Positions 45,501-57,135 of a DNA stretch of 64,000 bases are shown here, piece after piece. The stretch spans positions 572,457,241 to 572,521,240 of the forward strand of contig NC_081410.1 in NCBI RefSeq assembly GCF_030272615.1, written 5' to 3'. The position numbers and the translations under genes were made by a program. The notes under the pieces are model-generated. The model worked only from the letters and a program-made list of their open reading frames with translations, did no database searches and was not told the DNA's origin. Numbering within the stretch: the first letter of the stretch is position 1; the number at the start of each line of letters is the position of its first letter. Origin of the DNA: Cryptomeria japonica. Lineage: Eukaryota; Streptophyta; Pinopsida; Cupressales; Cupressaceae.

Positions 45501-47330
45501 TTAATAGAAACATATAATGAGTTTAATGGAAATCAAGATATATATATATATTGATCATGATGTTGAGATTCAAAGGGAGTCTTTCAAACCTATAGATCAT
45601 AATGATTTAATTAAGCCAATGGATACCACTAATGGGCTAAGAGATATTACAAAGAGCAAGAAATGACCTCTTTGGGTAAGGAACACCATTCAGGAAGCTG
45701 AAAAGTTTGCAGCCCCCAAATACACCTTCAGAGAAAGTAGGAGACCACAAAAGTTCTCCAACTATGTTGCATTGATGTGCAACATCATTGAGACTGAACA
45801 TTCTAGAGTTGAAGAGGGTATGGACCAACAAGCGTGGGAAAACACTATGGATGAAGAATATGAGTCTATCATCAAGAATGATGTGTGGGATATTGTACCT
45901 AGACCCAAAGGTAAGTCTGATGTATCCTCTAAATGGTTGTTCAAAATTAAACATACTACTAATGGAAGTATTGAGAAATATAAGACTAGATTTGTAGCTC
46001 ATGGATTCTCTCAAAAGGAAGGAATAAAATATGAGGAAACATTTTCTCTTGTTGCTAGATATACTTCCATTAGAACTATAATAGCTATTGCTACCACTAA
46101 AAGGTGGAAGTTACATCAGATGGATGTAAAGATTGCATTCCTAAATGGTTTCATTGAGGAAGAAGTCTAAATTGAACAAGTAGAAGGTTATGAGATTCAT
46201 GAAATACAATCCCACGTTTGCATATTGAAGAAAAAACTATATGGCCTTAAGAAGGCCCCTTGTGCTTGGTATGAAAGAATTGACAAATATTTGGTAAGCT
46301 TAGGATTTTGTAAGAATGATGTTGATCCTAATCTTTACTTCAAAGTGTTTGATGGTGAAATGATAAGTCTAGTTTTATATATGGATGATTTATTTATAAC
46401 TAGTGAAGATAGCCTCACCATTAGATGCAAGATAGAATTAGCTTCAGAATTTGAAATGAAATATTTGGGCCTAATGAATTACTTTCAAGGACTAGAAGTA
46501 TGGCAAAGTCCTAACAAAAGCATTCTAAGTCAAGGAAAATATACTATTGATATCTTGGAAAGATTTGGAATGTTGGATTGCAAACCTATGTTTACTCCTA
46601 TGCAAAATAACTTGAAAAAGTTAAGTATATCTACTACTAATTTTGATTTTGTAGCTCTAACTGGGTACATGCAGTTGATTGGATGCTTGATGTATCTAGT
46701 TAACACTAGACCAAATATCTATTATGCAGTTAGTGCTCCCGACCAGTTCATGAACAAACCTAAGCATGTGCATCTTGTGGTAGCCAAGCATATGTTGAGA
46801 TATTTGTGTGGCACAGTTGGCTATGGCTTAAAGTACTCTCTTAATAATGTCATCACCTTGAAAGGGAATGTCACTAACAGAAAGAGCACTTTAGGAGTAT
46901 GTTTCAGTTTGGGATTTTCCATGATTTCTTGGGATAGCAAGAAACAATCCTCAATTGCATTGAGTATTGTTGAAGCAGAATACCTTGCATCAAGTGTGGC
47001 TTCAAGGGAAGCGGTGTGGCTTTGCAAGCTTCTTGTTGGGTTATCTGGACAACTTTGGGATCCCACAGTCATTAATTGTGATAACTAGAGTTGTATAAGA
47101 ATGTTTGTCAATCCTATATTTCATGATAGATCAAAAACATGTGGAGACTCATAATCACTATGCTTGAGATATGGTATAGAGAGGTGTCATTCAGCTGTAA
47201 TACATTAGCACTAATGAGAAGATAGAAGATGTTCTCACCAAGCCTCTTACTCGAGTAAATTTTGAATACTTCAAAGATAAGCTTGGAGTTGTGGAGAACA
47301 TAGCTCTACCTAAGAGGGAGTCTCATCTTC
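45500..47330 (+). pseudogene. Copia-1 reverse transcriptase and RNase H
   Basis: The long open part (45772-47088, one stop at 46168-46170) contains WDIVPRPKGKSDVSSKWLFK, QMDVKIAFLNGFIEEEV, KKLYGLKKAPCAWYERIDKY and the intact catalytic box LYMDDLFIT near 46380. The RNase H part has TNRKSTLGVCFSLG and SIVEAEYLASS, then INCDN and a stop at 47086-47088. The segment around its first catalytic aspartate (usually A-D-W-A-G) is deleted before VTNRKST. It ends in degenerate LTKPL-like sequence near 47245. Confidence 0.88.
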
Positions 47331-47339
47331 CATGATACA

Positions 47340-47500
47340 TTAAGTTGTATCTTCCACCCTCTATGGGAAATGCAAGGTGGAACAACCCTCTATGGGAAAT
47401 GCAAGGTGGTGTTGTATTCTTCTCTGGGAGAAGATTTGAGGTGAAAGACCTCTTCTACCCTTTATGGGCAACGCAAGGTGGACCCATCCTCCAGGGGTAT
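47340..47500 (+). repeat. Short tandem repeats in Copia-1 3' non-coding region
   Basis: CCCTCTATGGGAAATGCAAG occurs twice (about 47359 and 47388) and a degenerate third unit CCCTTTATGGGCAACGCAAG at about 47458. They precede the polypurine tract and are outside the coding region. Confidence 0.7.
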
Positions 47501-47608
47501 GCATGATGGATATCATGCAAAGAGTCCATGGAATATTTAAATCACCCTCTAGGAGTGCCTTGGTGATAGTCACATTGTGACTTGATTATTCAATGGATCC
47601 TCCCTAGC

Positions 47609-47618
47609 TAAGAGGGAG
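47609..47618 (+). other. Polypurine tract of Copia-1
   Basis: CTAAGAGGGAG-type tract directly before the 3' LTR. A second copy (TAAGAGGGAG) lies at 47311-47320. Confidence 0.65.
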
Positions 47619-47986
47619 TTTTGAAATATAGCTAGGTCGCATCCCTTGATTGGGCCAACCTAGCCTTTGAATTTATAATTGGCCATTGGCCTTAGAAATT
47701 TGGTGTATAAGTTGGACCCATTTGTAACTTGTAAAGCATATGAGGTTGGCCCTATTTGGGCATGTAAGCAATGTGTAACATGTTTTAGGGCAGGACCCAA
47801 ATTGGGTGGTTGAGCAAACAACATGTAACTTATAATAAATAAAACATTATTTGTATTTTTGACGGCAAATGTATTTAGCTGACCTTGCCTATAAGGAAAT
47901 ATAACCATGTATAAATACAAGGCATAGTGATGCCTTGTCACAATCACTCAAGCAATTATCTCTTTATCAGTGAATATCTCTACACT

Positions 47987-48112
47987 ATCAACGAACTTGC
48001 CTTGGGTATCAGCAAACATGCGTTGGATATCAACAAATTTGTTTTGGACATTAGTGAATACACATTAGAGACCAATGATCAAACCTTGGAGGCCCGCGAT
48101 CTTCATCTCAGT
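47987..48112 (+). repeat. Six 21-bp repeats in Copia-1 LTR (right copy)
   Basis: The same six-unit array as 42206-42331. Here an ATG at 47930 is in frame, giving a 63-codon leader ORF ending after LEARDLHLSLN. Units read INELALG, ISKHALD, INKFVLD, ISEYTLE, TNDQTLE and ARDLHLS. Confidence 0.8.
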
Positions 48113-48371
48113 CTCAACTAACATCATCTCTGCACATAGTATCAAGTTTTGAGTGTATTTCATCTGCCAAATCTACCCTAGAATCTGCCCTACTGGTGAT
48201 TGAAGGATATTTAAAGTTTAGATCAGAAGTTACAAGTTAGATAAGTTAGTTTTACCTTTTCCCTAGGAGGGAGAATTGCATTTGATCAATTGTTGATATT
48301 AATAAATAAGATCTAAACATTGTTGTTGGGTTTTTCCTCCAAGAGGAAGGTTTTCCCAAGGTATATGTGTG

Positions 48372-48376
48372 TTATG
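48372..48376. repeat. Target site duplication TTATG (left of Copia-2)
   Basis: Exact partner of 63934-63938. Confidence 0.93.
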
Positions 48377-49635
48377 TGTTAGGATAACTGGTGAACAACT
48401 GAGAGGGGGTAGGTGAATCACTTGCTAACAAATTATAACTTTTAATCCACAATATAACCTTAAACAAATCAAGTACTGGTAAAGCATAGACAGATGTCGA
48501 TAGGAATAGATACCGATAAACAATATAACTCAACAATTAACCAAATAATCAATGTAAAGAAATCATACCACATAACACCATGATTTGTACGTGGAAAACC
48601 CGAAAAAGGGAAAAACCATGATGGGAAACCTACCCACAGTCAGATGATACTTCTGCAGCAATGAGGGGCCTACACTTGCAGGAAGGTACATTGCTTAGAG
48701 CCAACTTCTCATTACAAAAGAGTCTCACTGACTATAGAGAGGCTAAAACCTTCTCAAGATAAATGGACAACAATCCAATAGAGTGAACTGCTAGAAATGG
48801 TGTCTAACATGCCTAATTACAGTACCGGTTAAGCTCAATATCAGAGGACTAAATCCTCTTCTGAATCCAATTTGATCACCAATGATCAATCAACTCCTAT
48901 GCTTGAATGATATAACAATATTCACACATTACATTCCTTGACCATGACCTTTCTAATAACCATGATACTTTACAAGAGTTTCTACCTCTTATTTATACAA
49001 ACCCTAATAAACCAATTAGGTCGCCACCTAAAGATATTATAATAAGATCATTATATAATTCCTTATTACAATGATATGCCATGTTGGCTTAAGACCAAAA
49101 TAATTAAATAAATCCATAAAACATCTTGAAACATCTGGGTAACGTGTAGAGTATGCATTAGCATGATAGCAGTCTATAACCAAGATAGCTACCAGACCTA
49201 TTATGGGTCCACCACGCCAAAGCAACGTCTTCAAGAAGTTGAAGCATGATCAATGAACATCTTTAGCATCCTGAAATCCATGAAGAAGTTGTACCAACAC
49301 CAATTATGCATCCTGTCATGATTCCTCGATGAAAGCTTTGCTGGTAAAGCCTTAAACCAATGTCGGTAAGTGTTTACCAAAGTGTATGATAACATCCAAT
49401 TACCAAGCCAATCACAAATGACCAAAACATTTTCATGGAGCATATAACACATGAAATCAAATATACTTCACTGATTCAAACATGTCAAAAGTGTTAACAG
49501 ATAATCTCTTCTACCTGTAACACTAGATCTTCTACTAGTAACCAAAAACCTATCTACCGGTAACCATCAACTACTATTGACATCAATGGCAAAACATCAA
49601 TGCAACACATAATCAATTCATCCATGATGCCAACA
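48377..49635 (-). mobile_element. Copia-2 3' LTR
   Basis: 1259 bp with TG..CA ends; on the minus strand it starts TGTTGGCATCATGGATG after a polypurine tract. A TATA box lies at 48990-48997 (TATAAATA on the minus strand). The GTGGAAAACCCGAAAAAGGG block near 48591-48610 is shared with other Copia LTRs here. Confidence 0.92.
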
Positions 49636-50004
49636 ATCTCCCCCTTTGGCATTGATGGCAACACTAGATGTGAAAAACATCTAAGTAGCAAGAAGTGCCA
49701 AAACAAGTCTCCCCCTGTGGAAGACAACCAACAATCAATAGCTCTCTCCCTTTGAATGATATCATTGTAAGGTTCAAATAAAATCTCTCCCCCAAATGTA
49801 TACAACTTCTTTTTCTTTATTTTCACATCAATATCTCTCCCCCTTTGATATCAATGCTAAAAATCTGACAAAACTATCAAAGAAATGATAAAACCCCTGA
49901 AACTCAAGGCTAACTACTCCCCCTGAGTAGTAGCACCACTCATCAGCGCCATAATGAATAATGTCTCTGATAATGCATATCAAACTTATCACAAAATTCA
50001 TCAA
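49636..50004 (-). other. Copia-2 polypurine tract and 3' non-coding region
   Basis: The minus-strand tract GCCAAAGGGGGAGAT (49636-49650) abuts the LTR. Further G-rich purine tracts of the same type recur near 49711, 49745, 49785, 49833 and 49918, upstream along the element. Confidence 0.8.
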
Positions 50005-51412
50005 TCAAGTCTCTACTAGCGGGGCAGAAACCCCTAACCTGTCTCTCAAATATTCAAATGATTCCTTAGACAATGGTTTAGTGAATATGTCTACAATTTT
50101 TTCTTTAGTGTTCACATAAACCAATTTGACTTCCTTTGCTTCTACCTTGTCCATCAGAAAGTTATACTTTATTGAGATATGCTTAGTCTTAAAGTAAAAT
50201 ACCAGATTTTTTGACATGTCAATAGCTGCAAAGTTATCACAGTAGATAACTACCTGTTCACTATATTTTTCCCTGATATCCTTCAACATTTGCTCCATCC
50301 ACAAGAATTGAGTGCAATTAGTTGTTTCTACAACATACTCAGCTTCTGAACTAGATAAAGAAATGCATGACTTTTTTTTGCTGATCCAAGAAACTAGTTT
50401 CTTTCCAAGAAAGATATCTCCACCAGAAGTGCACTTCCTATCATTAGTATCACCTACCCAATCTAAGTTAGTATATGCACATAAAGTGAAATCATCATCT
50501 CTAGAATACCATAAACCATATTTTGTTGTTCCTTGTAAATACTAAAATATTCTCTTTACTGCACATTCATGATTTTATTTAGGATTACTTTGATATGTTG
50601 AAACAATACCTACTGCATTCATAATATCAGGTCTATTCTGAGTTAGATATAACAAACCACCAATCATAGACTTATACCTTGTCGGATTTACCGATGTAGA
50701 AGTATCCTTGATAGATAATTTCTCACTTGTAGTCATAGGGGTACTTACCAGTTTGGAATTCTCCATACCAAACTTCTTCAAGAATTCCCTCAGATACTTA
50801 GTTTGATAGATAAAAATCCCTTTGTCAATTTGAGTAATCTTCAAACCTAAGAAAAATTTCATCTCACCAATCATGGATATTTCAAATTCATTTTCTTGTT
50901 ATTAGCAAATTCCATGCACAGTTTATCTTCTCCTCCAAAAATGATATCATCAACAAAAACGTCAATAATCAGAATATCATTATCAGTGATCGTATAGTAT
51001 AGATTACTATCAACACTTTGTTTAGTAAAACCAAGTTTCAAAAGATATTTATCCAACCTTGAATACCAAGCTCTAGGAGCCTGTTTCAAACCATATAAAG
51101 CTTTCTTCAATCTACAAACCATATCTTTATCATCTGTCAATGAAAATCTGTCAGGTTGCTCAATGTAAAATTCTTCCTCAAGTTCATCATTCATAAATGC
51201 ACATTTGACATCCATTTGATAAACTTTATAGTTCTTATAAGCTGCATAGGCAAGGAATAGTGTAATAGCTTCAATTCTAGCTATAGGTGCAAATGTCTCA
51301 CCATAATCAATTCCTTCCATTTGAGAATATCCTTTACAAACCAATCTAGCCTTGTTTCTTACAAATTGACCATCCTCATTTAGTTCCAATAACATTCTTA
51401 TTTTTAGGCTAG
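50005..51412 (-). pseudogene. Copia-2 reverse transcriptase and RNase H
   Basis: RT begins after a damaged stretch near 51370-51412, where bases coding the usual W-V-F-R motif are missing between two ACTAAATG-like repeats. Then come [58 protein letters not shown] and the catalytic FVDDIIFGG near 50935. A frameshift near 50873 leads to KFFLGLKITQIDKGIFIYQT and LLYLTQNRPDIMNAVG. RNase H (50005-50560) has SSSEAEYVVETTNCTQFLW, YCDNFAAIDMSKN and the C-terminal IFTKPLSKESFEYLRDRLG. One position of the ADW-type aspartate motif reads NLDW. Confidence 0.88.
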
Positions 51413-53138
51413 GGAACTAAAGACCAAGTTTCATTCTTTTCTATCTGATCTAATTCATCTTCCATAGCCTTTAACCAATGTTTGTCCTCACAAGCTTCAA
51501 TAACAGTTGTCGGTTCAATTTGAGAAATAAAACATACCTCTTCATTTTCTAGTTTTCTTCTTGTCATAACTCCCTTGTTTCTATCTCCAATAATTTGATC
51601 TTCAAAATGATTTAATCTTACATACCTTGGTGTCTTTGGAACTTCAGGTTCACCATTTTGATCATCAGTCATAGTTGAGTGTTCTCTTTGTGTTGGTGTA
51701 ACTATTTCAGCTTCCTGTACCAATTGAGGCATTGTCAGTTTTGTTATGATCATTTCCACTGCTGGTTCCCTATCATATGATATAGAATGATTTCTATATT
51801 GTTCATCTACTTTCACATTAGCACTCTCCACAATTTTCTGCAATCTTTTGTTATGGCATCTATATGCTTTTCTTTGAATTGAATAACCAAGAAATATTCC
51901 TTCATCACATCTAGGATCAAACTTTCCAATTGAATCATATCTTTTGATATAGCATTTAATTCCAAAAATTCTAAAATACTTAATAGTAGGTTTGTGTCCA
52001 AACCATAGTTCATAAGGAGTCTTACGAATTTCATCTTTGATGTGAACTTTGTTCAATGTGTAGACTGTTGTACTCATTGCTTCTCTCCAATAGATATGAG
52101 GTAATTTGGCTTCCATCATCATGGATCTAGTTGCATCCAAAATGGTTATGTTCTCCATTTTGCTGAGGAGTCCTAGGTGCAGATAGATGTCTCCCGATTC
52201 CATTTGCCTCACAGTAACTATTAAATTCATGAGAAGTGAACTCACTGCCATGATCTGATCTTAGAGATTCAATTTTCAATCTAGTTTTAGTTTCAACCTT
52301 CACTTTAAAGATCTTCAATTTCTCAAAAGCTTCAGACTTCTCCCTTAGAAAAGTTACCCACATCATTCTAGAATAGTCATCAATAATCAACATGAAATAC
52401 CTATCACCTTGAAAGCTTCTAGTCCTTGTTGGACCACATAAGTCAGTGTGACTCAAATCAAGTACAACATTAGATTTATTATGTATGATTTTAAAAGAAC
52501 TTCTAACTTTCTTACCCAATTGACATTCCTTACATATCGGATTATGATGCTTCATAATCTTAGGTATATCTCTAACTTCCTTAATTGAACTCATCTTAAC
52601 AATGCAATCAAAATTAACATGACACAACCTCTTATTCCATAGCCAACTCTCATCAATATGAGCAATCAAACATGTCTTATTACCAGTGTTCAAGTGAAAT
52701 ATATTACTTCATGTTTGAATACCGGTTGTAATCTCCAAACCGGTCTTGTTAATGATTTTGCATTTTCTATCTTTAAACTAAAGTTGGAAACCCTTATCAA
52801 CCAATTAACCAACACTTAAAATATTATTCTTCAAACCTTCTACATAATAGACATTATCAATATTATGCTTTCCATCCAAAGAAATAATACCTCTACCTTT
52901 GATCATACATGCCTTGTTATCTCCAAATCTGACTTGGCCACCATTGTATTCTTGTAGGGACAAAAATTTTCTTTTATCTCTATTCATATGGTGTGAGCAT
53001 CCACTATCAATTACCCATTCATCTTTATCTTCAACTTTTGTTGTCAGGGCCTTTTATTCATTCTTGATAGCCAGTTCTGGTTCATCTTCCTTCAATGCAT
53101 AGAATACTCATTCCTTTCCATTTATGGATCCACTAGCA
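51413..53138 (-). pseudogene. Copia-2 protease and integrase
   Basis: The protease is intact at its active site (EWVIDSGCSHHM near 53000). The GAG-pre-integrase region carries LWNKRLCHVNF and CKECQLGKK (52500-52660). The integrase core keeps both aspartates (LSHTDLCGP near 52450, LRSDHGSEF near 52250). The bases for the glutamate segment after TPQQNG (usually V-x-E-R) are deleted, which shifts the frame near 52150. The downstream part (51413-52140) is the C-terminal integrase region and linker with IKCYIKRYDSIGKFDPRCDE, ending in ETWSLVP. Confidence 0.87.
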
Positions 53139-53143
53139 AAGTC
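53139..53143. repeat. Target duplication of Copia-3 (left)
   Basis: AAGTC on the plus strand (GACTT on the minus) against GAGTC (GACTC) at 61493-61497: four of five match, with a C/T difference. Confidence 0.7.
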
Positions 53144-54658
53144 TAATAGTTCTGATACTTAATGTTAAGTACAGATGCCAAGCTAATAAGATGAGAGGTG
53201 GGGGGGTGAATCATATAACCTTAATCTTCAATAAAAACAACAGATTCAACCTTGGTAACATATACTTCAGTAATATAACCAAAACTGCTAAACATGCAAA
53301 CTCAAAAGCATATAAACATCATAAAACTCATAACACCAGATTTAACATGGAAACCCAAATAGGGAAAAACCACTATGGGATTTCAGACCCACTAAGAAAT
53401 ATACTCTTCTATATTATGCTCGGTTAAAAGCAAATCCTATTAAAGATTACAAACACATTGCTAGATGTGACCCGGTTAAGGGATTTCCCTCAGATCTGTT
53501 AGGATCTTCACCTTGTTAGAAGTGACCTTGTTAAAGGATTTCAAACACTCAATCAGAATGTCACCTTGCTAGAGGGTTTTACAAATAAGAATGTTAAGTC
53601 CACTCAGTTAAGAGATTTTATGTCACTTTACAAAATAATAGTAATAAAAATCTATCTACAACTTCACATCTAAAATGCTAAAGTAGATTCTTATTTTCTC
53701 AATACAATCTAGGACTTATCTTGTCCATCTGTTGGGCTCTATACTCTATTATTCAAATAGTTCTTCAAGCTTCAGTGCTCGGTAATCACTATGTAGCATC
53801 CCTATGCATACACTTGCCTGCATGCATTGTTTATCAACAATTCCTTATTTATAAACAATTCGCCAACCGCTTAATCTCCTTGGTCACATTTCCCATGATC
53901 AATCATAGCCATCAGATCTTCAAACTTGACCAAGTTCAATGTATCCTTCGATATGAAAAATGTTTTACCCCACCTTGGAACTTGCATATATTTCTTGGAA
54001 CTTGTGCTAGGGTATTGCGGTTCAATCTGTGCTATAGATCTTCCTGTCGATTTTCCTTTACCATAGATTCTTTAACAAACTTCATGCATGACATACCAAT
54101 CATTTAATTAGTTCCATCTCATCAGCTTCCTTCATTAAACAATGCTTTTATTCATTCAATGCATTCTGTTACTACTTGGTTGCAACTCGATAAATACTAA
54201 ACTTCACTTGGTAGACATTCTGCCTTCATTAACCGATAGCAATAACCTTAGGGTTTACCGACTAGGTTCCTTAGGGTTTACCAACTAGGTTCTTTACTCA
54301 GTAACATAGTATAGTATTAACCTTACAATCAACAACATATGTATGATATCAAAACAATCTAAACATCATGATCTCATCATTGTCTAACTCGGTAATAGTT
54401 GCCCATTGAATAACTTATTCCTCCCCTTATTCATCACATTGTTTCTGTGTCTTTTACCAATTTCTTTATACTCATCAAATCATACTTCTTAAGATATGGC
54501 AACATAATACTGAATTAGAAAATCAATTTCTTGACATCAATGACAAAATAATAATATTATGACAGTAAACATCCTTGATCAGTTATATCCATAGTCATCA
54601 ACAACCTTCTCAATATGCATATGCCAACAATCTCCCTTTGTCTGTTATAATGCCAACA
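53144..54658 (-). mobile_element. Copia-3 3' LTR
   Basis: 1515 bp, direct repeat of 59979-61492. TATA box at 53846-53853 (TATAAATA on the minus strand). The G-rich GGTGGGGGGGTGAATCAT block near 53197-53214 and GGAAACCCAAATAGGGAAAA near 53349-53368 place it in the same broad LTR type as Copia-2. Confidence 0.92.
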
Positions 54659-55036
54659 ATCTCCCCCTTTGGCATTGATGGAAAAACCAATTGATTTGAC
54701 CTAACTGATTCGGATTGCTATGAGATTCTGAAATGCTGAAATGCTCTCCCCCTGTCATCAGTTTTCTCCCCCATATATTAGTCTTCTCCTCTTTTCTTTG
54801 GTCTTCTCCCCCTTTGCCAAAAAGTAAAGAACTAAAACATAATTTCTTCCTGTATGAAGTGATTTCCTACTGTTATGTGTCAACTTAGTCTTGGTCAGAG
54901 CATTTTGTCTTTAGTTCCTATTCCTTGTTATTAATTCCTACACACCTTTAGAAAACATCCTAAAGTGTGTAAATCAGCATCAACTCCTAAAAGATATTCT
55001 GTAGAGTGATCGAATTGATGCGTTCACCGAACTCGG
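54659..55036 (-). other. Copia-3 polypurine tract and 3' non-coding region
   Basis: GCCAAAGGGGGAGAT on the minus strand (54659-54673) abuts the 3' LTR. Further G-rich purine tracts lie near 54746, 54764 and 54804. Confidence 0.8.
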
Positions 55037-56421
55037 TCAATGAATGGAAGATAGGGGTAGGAGCCCTAACTTACTTTTGAGATACTCAAAAGTGTCCCTT
55101 GGCAATGGCTTGGTAAAGATATCTGCTATTTGTTCCTTTGTGCTAACATACTCCAACACCACTTTCTTCTCTTGAGCTTCTTCTCTAAGATAATGATATT
55201 TGATAGAGATGTGCTTTGTCTTAGAGTGCATAACAGGATTCTTTGAAATGTTAATGGCACTAGTATTGTCACAGAATATAGTTACTAGCTCTGTAACTTT
55301 TTCATTTATACTTTCCAATAGTTGTTTGATCCATGCTATGTTGGTACAATTCAATACTACAGCAACGTATTCAGCTTCTATTGTTGACTGTGAAACACAT
55401 CCTTGTTTCTTGCTAAGCCAACTCACTAGTCTTTCTCCTAAAAAGAAAGCTCCTCCACTTGTGCTTTTTCTATCATTAATGTTGCCTACCCAATCAGCAT
55501 CAATATAAACTTTTAAATCAAAGTCATTTCCTTTCTGATATACTAAGTCGTAATCTTCAGTGCCTTTCAAGTAGCTGAAAATTCTCTTGATTGTTGTCAT
55601 GTGTGTTTCCTTAGGATCTGTAGAGAATCTTGCAACTATACCTACTGCATGTGCTATGTCTGGCCTACTGTGAACAACATATTGTAGCTTTCCAATCATG
55701 GATTGGTAAAGTGTCTCATCAACAGATGTAGATTCATCATTCTTTGATAGTTTATAGTTGGTAGTCATAGGAGTACTGACTAGTTTTGAATCCTCCATTC
55801 CAAATTTCTTCAAGATTTCCTTTATGTACTTGGATTGAGTAATGAAAATCTCATCTTTCATTTGCAATATCTGTAAACCTATAAAATACTTTATCTCACC
55901 GATTAATGACATCTCAAATTCTTTACTCATTTCATTTCCAAAGTTCTTGCATAGAGAGTCATTTCCACAAAAGATAATATCATCAACAAATATGGCTGAG
56001 ATCAGTATTCCATTTTCATCATTCCTCATGTACATATTGTTGTTTTCACTTGTTCTTATAAATCCAATCTTGATTAAATAAGAGTGTAGTCTTTGTTCAG
56101 ACCATATAAAGCTTTGTTCAATTTACATACCTGATCTTTATTCTTGTCTTCAACAAATCCTTCAGGTTGTTCAATAAAAACTACTTCTTCTAACATACCA
56201 TTCAGAAATGCAGATTTGACATCCATTTGATATACCTCGAAATTCTTGTAAGAAGCATATGCCAACAATGTTCTTACTCCTTCAAGTCTAGCCATAGGTG
56301 CAAAAGTCTCACCATAGTCAATTCCTTCTTCTTGGCAATAACCTTTGCAAACTAGTCTTGCTTTATTTCAAATGACCTCACCTTTTTCATTCAGTTTTTT
56401 TCTGAAAATCCACTTTGTACC
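55037..56421 (-). pseudogene. Copia-3 reverse transcriptase and RNase H
   Basis: After the solo LTR the frame resumes as GTKWIFRKKLNEKGE, then [39 protein letters not shown] and NKALYGL. Near 56095 a short deletion removes the usual K-Q-A-P-R-A-W-Y and shifts the frame. The second frame is open from 56035 to 55037 (332 codons) and holds the catalytic IFVDDIIFCGND, KYFIGLQILQMKDEIFITQS, RPDIAHAVGIVARF, and a well-preserved RNase H: YIDADWVGNINDRKSTSGG, STIEAEYVAVVLN, FCDNTSAINISKNPVMHSKT and DIFTKPLPRDTFEYLKSKLG. Only the deletion and one stop separate it from a full RT. Confidence 0.9.
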
Positions 56422-57135
56422 TGTAGACACCTAAAAATGGTCAACGCTTGCGGAGTCATACTTTAACATTTGCACATTGCCTCATTTTAGGTTTTTGTGT
56501 CGCATTAACATTTCTCCTATGTTACGCACTTGGTTTTTATCATTTGTGAGCATCGAGTCTTTCTTCTGCATTTCTTCATTTATCTTGCTTTCGAATTAGG
56601 TCTTGTCGATAGCAATCTTTAGTCATGATTTTGGTCAATCTTTGTCCTTGTCAATCTTGTCATATTGCGATCGATTCGTCATCGATCCTTGTCCTCTTCA
56701 ATCATGTCAATTTGGTCAATTTGTCATTGATTTTTGTCAACCAATCTCAATCAAATCACTTATCAGCATTGATCCTCTACCAATTAAAATCATGATCAAA
56801 TCGAATCGACATCAATTATCTTTTGTCAAGACCTAATTGTCGTCCTTGCATTTCTAATTCATCTTCTAAGGTTTTATGATTTATTCATTTAATCTTGTTT
56901 GTCATTTTCCCTCTAGGTTAAATTATTTATTTATTTATCCTAAGTCTTCTTGTCACAATTAAATGTTTATTTAATTGGCTAATTAATTCCTCCTATTTTT
57001 GTAAATTAATTAATGAATGAGAAATTATTAATTAATTTACCTAATTTGCATCAATTTTCTATTTTCTTCATTTCTAATTTTCATTATTTCCTAATTCCTA
57101 ATTTCATTATTTCCTATTTCCTATGCTACAGTACT
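56417..57135. repeat. Target duplication GTACC/GTACT flanking the solo LTR
   Basis: GTACC (56417-56421) and GTACT (57131-57135) flank the TG..CA ends of the solo LTR, with one C/T difference. LTR plus one duplication is 714 bp, a multiple of three, so removal restores the Copia-3 frame. Confidence 0.8.
56422..57130 (+). mobile_element. Solo LTR, Gypsy-like, inside Copia-3
   Basis: 709 bp from TGTAGACACC to TATGCTACA. The start resembles the Tat Gypsy LTR start TGTAGTCAC. The interior is AT-rich, with a TCAAT/GTCAA-rich part (56600-56830) and a TAATTAATT-rich end. No primer site or coding body is present, so it is a recombination-derived solo LTR. It separates the integrase end (WTLVPRPKDINLI) from RT (GTKWIF) of Copia-3. 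Confidence 0.88.

Larger units (their letters stand above)
47619..48376 (+). mobile_element. Copia-1 3' LTR, first part
   Basis: 758 bp that match the left LTR; the starting TG is mutated to TT. It contains the TATA box (47910-47917) and the second set of 21-bp repeats (47987-48112). It breaks off at the TTATG target site of Copia-2 and resumes at 63939-63994. Confidence 0.9.

Noticed and set aside
45637-46014. A 125-codon minus-strand open frame
   Set aside because: Antisense to the Copia-1 reverse transcriptase, which is recognisable on the plus strand.
53721-54107. A 128-codon plus-strand open frame, repeated at 60555-60941
   Set aside because: It occurs in both Copia-3 LTRs antisense to the element and is duplicated only because the LTRs are; it lies across the U3 and the TATA box. 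No domain recognised.
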